Positions 38,001 to 50,000 of a stretch of DNA of 64,000 nt are shown here, one piece after another. The translations under genes and the position numbers were made by a program. The notes below the pieces were generated by a model, which searched no databases, was not told the origin of the DNA, and worked only from the letters and a program-made list of their open reading frames with translations. The DNA comes from Astropecten irregularis (lineage: Eukaryota; Echinodermata; Asteroidea; Paxillosida; Astropectinidae). Within the stretch, counting starts at the first letter, position 1; every line of letters begins with the position of its first letter. Location of the stretch: NCBI GenBank assembly GCA_963971285.1, contig OZ020248.1, positions 26,215,764-26,279,763 of the forward strand, given 5' to 3'.

Positions 38001-41000
38001 GAGGTTATTTAGTGACTCACACACAGTGTATGTATAATAACCATGGAGCTAGAAAGACAACACATATTTGCATACAAGCCCTATTCATAAACCAATGAAT
38101 TGAACTGAAAAACTGAACCACCTTTAAAAAAAATTTTAAGTTAGGAGAGCCTGACGCATTTTGATCCTAGCACCATCTTCCTCAAAGGCTAGTCTTTGAC
38201 AAAGATTGTGCTAGGGTCGAAAGGTTAGTCTTCGATAAAGATTCTGCTAGGATCGAAAAGCGTCAGGCCCTCCAATAAACTCAAAACATTTTATAAATTT
38301 GAGGTCATTATTTTGGCTGATAAGCAGTTTGCACAGTTTATTACTGTATTAACACAATAAAACAAGTTTTTGGTGAGCTATGTTGACAAGGAAAAACACG
38401 TCAAACCAACGCAGACATTTTTTTCCATTAAAAAACACTTCCCCAAGTTTGCAAAAGAAAAAAGTGTTTGAGTGAGTTTATGCAGTGAGTCATGATCTGG
38501 ATAGCGATTAGCGAAGGATTAGGCATTTCCTGTCTGAAATGTCAAGTTGGTTCATGTTTTGTTGCTTAATGTTTACAAGCTGTCAATACATTCATCTTGT
38601 CTGCGAGACATGAACGCCTTCATGACATCAGGAAGGAGATATATTCCACAGGGTACATCATAGTGTCGAAAATACCGACACATTACATCTTCCAAACTTG
38701 AATACTATATCCATCAACTTGGCAGTGCACGTCGTTTCTGAAGCAGGTCCATACTGGTGACAACAGCCTTCATTAGATATCATATACTTGCCTTCTGGTG
38801 ATCTTTCCAAAGTCACTTTCTAATACTCATTACTGTAGCGCCCAAAGTCTTGTCTACTCAAAGCGTCTGGAGTTGGTGCAACACTGATAAAGGATGCTTC
38901 CTTCTTGCTTGAGGTCGATGCAGTCATTTCTGTGGGGTCAACCCTCAGGCGAGATGTCACAGCAGCAGGTTACACGGCCAAGTACAGAGCATAATCCCTC
39001 CCAGCCTAGCTGGGGGCAAACCATGAGGTTCTTGCTGATTGCACTTCAGCACACCAACCAACATCAACTCCTTTCTGAAATTGTGTCAGGTTTAACCAGT
39101 TTGTTTTATCTTCTCTGCAGAATTGACTGTGGTTGTTCGAAGCCATAAATTGGAATAAATCAAAAGTATTCCCAGTAGCTAGACCCTGATGTTGGACACC
39201 TACGAAGTCCTAGAGGCTAGACTCACCTTAGCTGTCCAGCCTTACCAACGGGTGACACATTATGATCAGACATATGCTGAAACGACTCCCTTGGCCCACC
39301 CTCTGCATACTGTGCATTGCCAACCACCAGGGTTCGACCCACAACCCACTCACAAATATAAAGGTGTACATTTCTCCAAAATCATGGTACCCCAAGGTCT
39401 GGCCTTCGCCTGTGGTATTGCATGCAGTGATGTCATCATTTGGTGTGCTGTCACTGCCAGACATGGCAAGACATGATGCATAATATGCAATATGAGACCG
39501 CTGACTCCAGACTAACTTGTACCCTCAGCAGGGCCTCTTAGCCTCGAGGTACCAGTGACAAACTGAGGAACACAAACCTTGCGAAGGAGCATGGGTCACC
39601 AAGGAGAATGTGGCTGTATTTCCTACGGGATTATGACTCAATATTGCAATGATCAGGAAGTGTATCCTTTAGGAACAGTTCACTATAAACCATGTCCTCC
39701 CCCTCCCTCCAAACCCCAAAAGACAGACAACCAACCAAATTCACTGCAAACTGTCAAAATATGAGACAATAATTTGATCTTTAGCTTCCTACACTTACCA
39801 TATGTTTTTGATTTATATTTCGGCATCCCACGCAGTCACATACAGTATAACCTTTTGAGTTTTGTACACTATGTACAATGTATAATACAGGCCCTATACT
39901 AAGATATTACATGCAGAAAACCAATGTCTCATCACATACATGTCTATGTACTTGACTTTTTAACAACTGAGAAATGCCGTAATTTGAGTCAACTCTACTC
40001 AACACGATCCATAGTCTCAGACTCAATTTTCAAGCCTGGAAATAAACGGAGGCCATGGCCTTCGTTGCCCTAGTTCTTGGCCTTGGTGCCCCCTTCAAAT
40101 GTTCCCATAGACTTTATGATTTTCCAATGGAAGTGCCCCTTGCAATGGAAAATTGGCCTTGCCCTCACCAAACCTTATTTCCAGCCCTGAAATGTACAAA
40201 TACCAAATTTTCTTCATTGTACTGTAGGCAACTTGATCCAATACTTTTGTCTTGAATAGGTATTTTATAGTCATCAAATGTTCCCTGATTTCCCTTAACA
40301 GTTTCCCGAATAACATTTCCCCAATGAAGCTTTAGTGCCACCCACTAACTGCACAATTCATTACCAGTGCATTGGTGGTGCACATACACTGGGTGTGAAA
40401 AGCTCAATTATTTTCATCTTGGTTTTAGACACTTTGTTGCCAATAGAGGGCGCTATGCAGTGTGGACAGACAAGAAAACAAAAGCATTCAAGTCACTACA
40501 ATAGAGACCATTGTGTGGTCCTTGTTCATTTCTGTCATTGAACACATACATGTGTGCAGAACGGCAAAAATGAATCATTAGGCCTATGTCGTCTATTCAG
40601 AGTCTACCAGTCCTACTGGTGGTACATGTATGCATGGAAGGCAATAACAAACACACAGACAATTCTCTTTGAGCTGAAACATTAACACAGATCATAAAAA
40701 TCAATGAATTCCTCAGTATTATTTCTTAATTTAAGTCAGTCCAACATAAAGTTCCAGGGGTCGATTTCACCAAACTCATCGTAACCTATTACTATCAATT
40801 GTAGGACTTAATATTGCAGCTCCATTGGAAGTATGCGGAAACACCAAGACAATAGACCTAGCCATAGCTCTTGAAGCCAGTATTGGACACGTCCTGAATC
40901 TGTTGTCTAGAGCTAGAGCTAGGTCTTCGCTTCATTGGAAATACACAGAGACACCAAGACAATAGACCTAGCCGTAGCTCTGGAAGCCCGTTTTGGACAT

Positions 41001-44000
41001 GGCCTTACTACTGATTGTAGGGAGTGCTTTGCATGCTCCACTCTTTGCCATATGTAGCTGTCATGTCACTCGATGGTACTTGATTCCAGACAGGGGATAG
41101 GGTGGGGGGAAATATCAACTATTGAGTGTGTGACTAGACTGTGCAAGTCTGGGTGTTAACTGCTATGGGTGACTGATGTGTAGGGGCATTGGGCCCTGGC
41201 TACAAACCTGACTTGGTTCATGTGAGTCGAGTTAGCAACAAAAAGCACATGATGTATCCCATTCCTGGGGCTAATAGCACTGCGCACTTGTGCTAAAATT
41301 AGCACCGAACCTCAGACAAACATTGTAATCGGCCATATGCAAACGTGTGGTGAGTGGAGGTATGTGTGCACGTGCATGCATGGTGTGACATCATTAGTGC
41401 GGAACGCTATTTCACAAAGCCCTACGATCGATCATAACTCAAGATACAAAGGATAACCCATCGTATCATTCGACTTCTATACATGGTGTCTCTGCAAGTC
41501 TTACTCATTCTTGAACTTCAAAACCGTAAATTGACAAGTGACACAAATACATAAACGCACAGCCATGTATGAATGTACATGCTAGCAATAAATTATTGAA
41601 ATGTCAACAGTATGGCATTCCTAGACCATAAAACACTGAAGAATGCTTAATGGACATCCACAAAAATCAAAATATCACCAACAACAAATAATTTGACAGT
41701 TGTAAACTTCGAACACAAATCCACATGTAGCACTTAAGGAAGAAGAACTGAGTCATAAACAGCATACACTGCATAGCTGACAATCTTACCCAATGGTTTA
41801 GTCATATCAAATCAGACTACATATGTTCCATATAAGTACATGTATGGCACAAAGATTTACTGTCAAGCTAGCCTCGCATCAAACTACTATGACTCCGAGA
41901 CAGCTTGTATGCAGTGAAAGGCAGTCCTGTAAGCGTTGATCTACTATCGAGGCAATGCCACTCAATAAGTCATCAGAATGCTAATCAATCATACCCACAA
42001 CTCTGTTGCCTTACCTGTATAAACTCTGCAATAATCCAGGTCACTATCCTTCATTTGAACATTTTGCTGTCTAGCGTCCCCGATCCCTTACATACAAGAG
42101 GGTTGTACAAGAGGTACAAGAACCCAACAGACGTCGTAGGGTTTATTGGTCTTCCTTTAAAAATGACTCAGTCCCCAGAGGAAATGGTAAGGTCAGAGGT
42201 AAAGAGTCAACATCAAGGCTGGATTAGCTCGAGCTTCTGGAGTCAGGTTTGACTTCTGGTTATGCCTTCTTAAAAGCCGGGGACTTTAAGAAGCTTTGCA
42301 GGGACTCTCGGGAGAGATCCAGGGGTTAAGTACAAGATTTGATTGAAAATTTGACAACCTGTGCATGGACAGAATGTAATGTGCAAGCTGTTCAAAATGC
42401 TGCAGCACTTCTTCTCATCGGAAGTCGAAAATATGACCACATGACAGCAATCTTGACAGAACTGCACTGGTTACCATTACAGTATCGAATCAAATACAAG
42501 ATCTTGCTGCTGAAGGTATTAAATTTCCTTACATACGTTGTTCCATGTACCTTTTTACGTTTGGTTCATCTGGATAGCAGAAATACGGCCAAAATAATCT
42601 TGCCCCCCTCCGAATCCTTCACAGTTACACTACGCTTTCGAAATGCTAAAAAGATCCTTCGGTCTTTTTAAAAGACACTTATTCTTGATTTCCTTGTAAA
42701 ACCCAGCATCTGATGAACCAAGATTTCCCATGGTGACTGTTTGCACTGTTTACGAACAGTTAGTCCATTTTCTGTCTCAAACTCAATAATTTGTTTTTAG
42801 AAGGCCTTGCAAATCCTGTACGCTGCCTTTAAGTCAACACCTGAACTCAGGGACAAACTCGGGCAACGATGGATCAATAAAATATAGAACGATGGTAATG
42901 TACTGGTAGTACAATCAGCAAAATAGATACAGAGACCTGTTGTTTGCCAGATGAACAGTAGTTATGTGTGTAGCAGTTCATTATGGTGTACAGACAGTAC
43001 AGCTCATTAATTTTACATTCTTGACTGATGACATGGATGAAGACTGTTTACACATTAGGCACGTTCTCACACACCAAAAAAGCGCGACTATTTGGGTCGC
43101 GCTCCAAATCGCGACCCAAATAGTCGCACTTTTTGGTGTGTGAGAACGTGCCTATTATAAATGTTTTCCTCAGTATTATTTCTACTATTCAATGAATTTA
43201 TCAAAATCCATGTTTTGTCATTATGTAACTGATAACCAAAAGTATTTACTAATTTTGACCATCAATTGTCATTGATATTTGTTGAATTGTAGGCGCAGTA
43301 TTTGTGCATACATTTGGATGAGGCCAGAGGGACCATTGCATGACTGCAGAGAGGATTCACATGTTGGACTGGATTGAAATTGAAAGGGAGAGTTTACATG
43401 TAGTGGGATACAATGTACATTGTACACCATATTTATACTGGTATTACGGTAACTGGTATTGGAAAGATGCCTTTTGTAGCCTACATGTAATAGGAAAATG
43501 CATTTGCCCAACTATACATTGCTATGTAGTATTGTCATGGTTTGAATGGCAAGACAATAAGTGGCAACTGGTGAAAGTTTGAAATCCATTTCTTCAATGT
43601 CATGCTCAGATTCCAAACCAAAAAGAAGATAAGAACCTTGATGGGGAGGTGATAAATAGCGCCCTCTTGTGGTCAGGTTCAAACAGGATCCAGCCAAGGT
43701 CTCAATCTGTTGAGTTTTGTGTTACCAGTGTTATCACTGAAAACAACATCCATGTACATGAACAACCAATGCTGATGACTTCAATGTACAATAAACATTA
43801 ACATCCATTGAAAATAATGGTCATGGCATCTTAACTGAATAACTGATGATACAGAATCCGTAACTGATTTTGTCCTGTCAACAACAATGCATCATCTAAG
43901 TGTTGCACAAAATAATTCAGTTTGTGCCAGTGCAAAAAAAAGGCACAAGTTCCTGAAAAAATGCACTAAAGCAATGACTGAGATGTGGCATTTTTTAATA

Positions 44001-47000
44001 TATGCAAATTTATGCACATTGAAGGCAGAATATTCATATGACCTTCCTACATTGCACTTCAAATGCAATAAAAAAAATTTCGTGGAGAAAATGCATACGT
44101 CTTTGTTACTCGACGTAATGAATTACACTTCATGAATACGATACCGACACGTTTGCCGCGATATTTTACCAATGGTCACTAATGCACGGAAGCTAATTGT
44201 TATTATTTGATGGAGAGGTCGTCATGACAGCAATGAAATGCCCTAACCAATAATCAGCCATGGTAAATGAACACAAAGGCCAGTGTAATACCTACATCAG
44301 GCTGAACATCATGACATAGAGCACGGCACAGGTCAGGGTCAAATCTATTTGCACCATAAATAGGGATGCATAATGAAGGAGACTGGTGCTGCAATCTGTC
44401 TCTGTTGGATTGGGCTGCAAGAAGTCTAGGTACTATGAACTGTGGATTGATGATGATTGGTACTTTGGAGGTGAACCAACTCCATCATGATTGGCTCGCA
44501 TTCATTCATCACTCTTGACATGATCAAGCTTTCCATTATTTCCATCTCGTTAATTTAATTCTCTTCCCTAATATGACATGATTTACCCACCACTTAGCAT
44601 TTAAAATAAAAGCCTGCAATTTAACGGAGGCCACAGAGGCCATGGCCTTCGCTGCCCTGGATCTTGGCCTTGGTGCCCCTTCAAATATTTCCATAGACAT
44701 TATGATTTTCCAATGGAAGTGCCCCTTGCAATGGAAAAGTGGCCTTGCCCTCACCAAACCTTATTTCCAGCCCTGAAATTTGGCTTGAAATGTACAAATT
44801 CAAGGCCTGAAAAAACATAATCATGAATAAATTTACATACATGTACATGTACATACTTGACCCTTATTTCTTGTTGATACACTGTGCATCTATTTCCTTC
44901 TTTATATACTGCAAGAGGCCTATGCTTACTAGTGATTACGAAGATCTCTGTCACAACAGGTGGAACCGGAAAGTAATATTAACCTTACCTTAATCATCAA
45001 ATAACAAGGGAAAGAAATTGACTGAATTTAAAGTCATTGAAAAATGAACAAATAATCCTTGGGGAATGGCGGTGTGTGCATGGTTTCATGGTTTCATGGC
45101 TCATGACTGCCAAACGAACAAAGACAATTGACTATTGGGGACACCACCAACGTAGGGCTGGATGGCTCAGTTGGTAGAGTGTCTGTACGGTATTCAGGAG
45201 GTCGCCGGTTCGAATCCTGCTCCAGTCAATTTGTCATTAAACTTACCTTATTTGTTTCACTCTCATCACTAGATGGTATGACGTGCATGCTGCTATCCAC
45301 AGTCACTGTGTGTCTGCTACGTCTATTTTGTGCATGCTTCCTCCGTTCTATTGTCCTCTTACTAGGGGAGGGGGAGTCTCCATCCAGCATGGCCTGCAAT
45401 ATTCAAGACAAAATTACTCTGAATTTTCTGAGGATTTTTCAAGCAGAATTTGGAGATTTTCATGGTCGTGTATGAGAAATGGACTTTGACTTGGGGCCTG
45501 GGGAGGCGACTCAATGTCTTCGGTACTGGGTCTCTGAGGAGGATCCTTGGGTACCGCTGGTTGGACTGGTGTCTAACGAGAGGTTACTCAGGGAGAGTCA
45601 GATGAGACCTATTACCTGCATGATACGCGAGCATCAGATGCGAATGTATGGTAATGTGGCTAGATTCCCTGCGAGTGATCCTGCCGAGCGGATTCTCTCT
45701 CTGAGAGAACCTACTGGTAGGAATCGCCCGGTGGGGCGTCCACATGACACATGGTTGCGTCAGATGGACCGTTATTTTGCTAAGATGGGGATGGGTCGCG
45801 TGGCTGCCTGGGGTGCACTCAGAAGACTGAAGGAGTACCACTCGAAGGTAGATGTGCAACGCGCTGCCAATGGGAGACTTTTTGAGAACCGGTCTTCAAG
45901 TCAACAGCGCATGCGCACGTACAACAGCGCAGGTGCAAAACAACGCGCGCATGCTCACAATTGCGTGCGCGTGCACTGTTGACTTGAAGACCGGTTCTCA
46001 AAAGTCTCCCATTGATTGATCTACAGTTATGATGTATGGGCTAGGTAGAATTATACTAGTCTTTTTAAATTAATACATAAACACTGATGCTCCTCACCTT
46101 GTTAAGACGGAATCCAGAGATTTTAGGCTTATCCAGTCTCTCCAAGTCATCACTAGACTGACTACCTGTGCTGACTGCTGATGTTTGAGACTCATTGGTG
46201 CTTGATCGATCCCTTGCAAACACACCACTGTCCTCAGGTGGTGCTTCGGGAGACCTGGTTTCCGTGGGGGTTGAGAGCGTCTCCGCTGGTGTCTTCTCCT
46301 TAGGTGATGGGAGTTCCTGAGTAGCTGGTAAATGCTGCTCTTGACTGCTCCGGAGTCTCCAGCTCCGACGTTGAGGATCCCCCCGGCTTCCCAGTCCAAG
46401 CTGATCGGAGTTAACGTTGTTGTTGTTCTGATGCAGCGGGGTGTACGCAGACCTGTCGACGTTGACGTCACTGCGACTTCTCTGAATGCCGAGAGCAAGA
46501 GCAGCACTGCTCTTAGAGAGTTCTGAGATCCCTGTATCCGAGGCACGGATTCGAGACCGCATTCTGGATGCTCTTGTGCTGATGTGGATGTCCGTCAGGC
46601 CATCGTACTCCGTTTGATTTCTGGCATGAGATGATCGTGTCTCTTCATCAGCACGGATTGATTTGGAGGACACGTTGGATGGAATCTCGTTCTTCCTCTT
46701 ACCTCCTTGAAATGAATAATCCTGCTGATCAGTCCCCGGCCTGATCTGTAAAGAAGCACTCCTTGACAGGCCGGATGAACCAGCAGGATCAGAGTATCTT
46801 GACTTAGTCTCCAGAGTACTCTGCGATCGTTTGTAGGTGTCATTGCTGTTCACTGCCTTTGGCTGGTCCAACTCTTTCAAGATGTCTTGCTGATCGGAAT
46901 TACTCTTGGGCCAGGATTGGTTCAGATTGTTCTTGGGAGTTGTCTCTGCTTTGGAGCTGGGTGGGGCATCGGTTTTAGCATTCAGCTTGCCGTACTTTTC

Positions 47001-50000
47001 CTGCAAAAACAAGAAAGTTTTCAGATGTTGATTCACATGACATAAAATGGTCTTGTTGCAAGCAGGAGGTCAAAGTTCAAGTCCTCCTTGGGAAGCATGT
47101 CTACATCTTTCTCAAAGGCAAAATAAAAATTACTAAAAACCTTTCCTGTTTAATACACATACATCCGGCATCCTCTGTTTAGAAATCAAGGACGAAATCC
47201 ATTATTATTTCTTTTTCAACATAATTTGAAGTAATTGTTCTACATGTATATTCCTCCAAGAGTTGATATTTATGAACGATCTACATTTAATTCTATACCT
47301 CTCATATCACGCCTTCAATGCAAAATTTAACAATTTGTTTCCCACCCCAATGATAACACACACACACAGATGTCTAACTAATAAGTAAGTTTGTTTATCC
47401 AAATGCGGCAAAATACTTTGATGTACTGTGCATCCAATTACCAGTAACATGTGCAGTGACACTACACTGGAATATGATTACAAATCTCATCACTGTCTGC
47501 TTGGAACCAAGGACAGAGGGATACTGGCATCTGGCTCGTTATAATCAGCAAGGGGCCAATTTCATGGCACTGCTAAGCACAAAACAATTTGCTTAGCACA
47601 AAAATGTCTTGCCCAATAAAACAAACCACCCTAACAAATATTTATTTTTTATATTCATGGTCAGTGAACAACAGCCAAAGAACAATCACAAGTGATAAAC
47701 AACACATGGAAATTTGGTTGTTAACCCTGTTTTTATTTATTTCAGTCAGTTTCCCTTGTGGTTATTTGATGACTGTTTTTATAAAGATTGTCATGCTTAG
47801 CAGATTTTTGTGCTAAGCAGGGCACATTTTTGTGCTAAGCAGCGTCGTGAAATTGGCCCTAGATGTTAAGTGATTGTGGATTTGTTTTCAACTCGAGCTG
47901 TTCGTTTGTTTACAGGGTTTACAAGCTATGGACATGACTTGAAGATGAATGTATTTACAGGGAACATCTGCATCCCACATGTAACTTAGCTCATCATCAG
48001 ATGAAGCTCAGCAAGCATCTGTTTATTTCATGCTCACTTGTACTAGATCTAAGCATGTCAAATTACATGCATTTGATTTACACAGTATGGTAAACATTAT
48101 TTCACCGGCCATATGGTTAATACATTCTTGGTATACTGACTCATAACACTGCACATAATTTGCTATTTTCTCAATATCACGCAGGATGCCGTAAGTGCAG
48201 TTTATGGTCCTTTCTGTGTCCTATCCACATTCTTGGCAAACAGCCAAAAATACAATGGACACCAATAATCCTGATAATACATGTACACATAAGGAAAGCT
48301 GCTTTTGCTTAGTAAATCTCACTTTATGTAAAAGCCACACTGATTTACCTCCTTGGTGAAAATTAAAACTACTCATTCAAAAAAACTTTACAGTGACGCA
48401 TTTCATTCCAATAAATTTCAAATCAAGTGACTTTTCACAGACGGATTCAATGATTCATCGAGTACGATCACCAGTTTTAATTTCCGTATGTCTCGCGTTG
48501 CAATCACAAAAAACATGAAATGTAATTCCTTCTGGCATGTGGTTGTACTAGACATAAAAAAACATACATTAATCATCCGGGGCCAATTTAATGGAGCTGC
48601 TAAGCAAAAAAAAATTGCTTAGCACAAAAATTTCTTGCCCAATAAAACAAACCACCATAAAAGAACTCCATTTGTATTCGTGGTCAGTGAACACTGAATA
48701 ACAGCCAAAGAACAATCACAAGTGATACACAACACATGTTAATCCTATTTTTATCAAGACTGAAATTTCATGGTTAGCAAATTTTTGTTTGTGCTAAGCA
48801 GGGCCGTGAAATTGGCTCCCGATGCAAAGCTGAATCCGACGGTAATATTGAAGATGGGTTTTCATTACTCTCCATACAGTGTACGTGATGGAGGCTGTGG
48901 AGTCCATATGTCTGCAATGAACATTGCCTGGATAAGTAATAAGCTACCAATCATGTCACACATGGACATTCCTCACTGTGTAAGAATGCCTGGTAGATAA
49001 TGATGACAGAGAAGATGAAGATGAGGAATAACTCTGTAGTAAAGGTTCCTGTTTACACGATGCCTCCATCTCATACTAGCAATGGATAAACAACTTGCCA
49101 TTTAGGATTGATGATCACTCTTTCCGGTGTATATAACAGAAGAGAAGTGATTTGTTTTGGCATCATGGCTTTTTAATTTCAAGGTATAATACACGATTGG
49201 TAAAGATCACAGAACATCATCCACAATTTGTTTAATGCAGCATACATGTACATAAAATGATAAACCTGTGGAAATTTGAGCTCAATCAGACATTTGAGTC
49301 ACGAGAAAATAGCAAAAAACCTGACTCAATTTGTCTTATAAAACATAAAGAATGGTTTTGATCTTACCCCGAGATCAAAACTGTTTGCTTTACTAATTTC
49401 TGGATAATCATAAATACACCATTTCAGGCAGAAATATTTTGACAGTATATTTCTACCAGCACCATCTTCATATCGTGAAAGTTATACACTGTACGTAAAT
49501 CTGTGAATATTTCTGTTTGGGTACATGTATATTTCCAATCATGTACTGTACCCTCTAAGCCATAAAATGAAGTACGTGCACATGTAAACAGGAGATAGAA
49601 TCAAATGTTATTTTGCTCTAAATTGCAAAAACAAATTTCACAAAGCACAATGATTTGCTCTATTTATTAAGAATGAGAATTAAGAATTAATGCAGCAAAA
49701 ACCCCACTTCAATTGTTAGTACCAATGCACTATTTCCCCCATAATGCCACAAACATAATGAAGTAAACATGTCATTTGTGGTAATTGGTAGCCTTGCTAG
49801 CATAACAGTGCAGATGGCACGTGAACTTTTGTGCTCTAATGGGCAATGTGCGTGCTGCTCTTTTGAAGTAACTCTCGTGGGATTTACAGCCCTAAAAAAC
49901 ATCGCAGTTGCGTTCCCAGGCGTGACCAATAAATGAAACTGTTTAAAATTTGGAGTCTGACTGTCGTCAGTAACCGTTTCAAAGACTGTTTTTCTAATTA

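Larger units (their letters stand above)
36436..45246 (-). other. MPRIP-like intron 4
   Basis: An 8.8-kb intron rich in repeats: family E elements (37021-37365, 37664-37851), inverted 58-bp units (38139-38285), a repeat with GGCCATGGCCTTCG (40034-40205, 44608-44790), W and C family pieces (40755-41010), a LINE fragment (42330-42840), a foldback (43057-43153) and a SINE (45155-45235). The stretches 38300-40030, 41470-42330 and 43160-44600 show nothing I can name. Confidence 0.65.
45394..46097 (-). other. MPRIP-like intron 3
   Basis: It is mostly mobile DNA: a LINE fragment (45500-45867) immediately followed by a foldback element (45868-46014). Confidence 0.7.

Noticed and set aside
42339-42671. 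Host protein-coding gene
   Set aside because: The translation is the C-terminal block of a CR1/L2-type reverse transcriptase, without the catalytic domain: a dead LINE fragment.
45155-45235. Functional tRNA gene
   Set aside because: Pol III boxes are good, but the acceptor stem does not pair properly. The 3' part recurs with a shared non-tRNA tail elsewhere, so it is a SINE. The same holds for 29041, 51236 and 53262.
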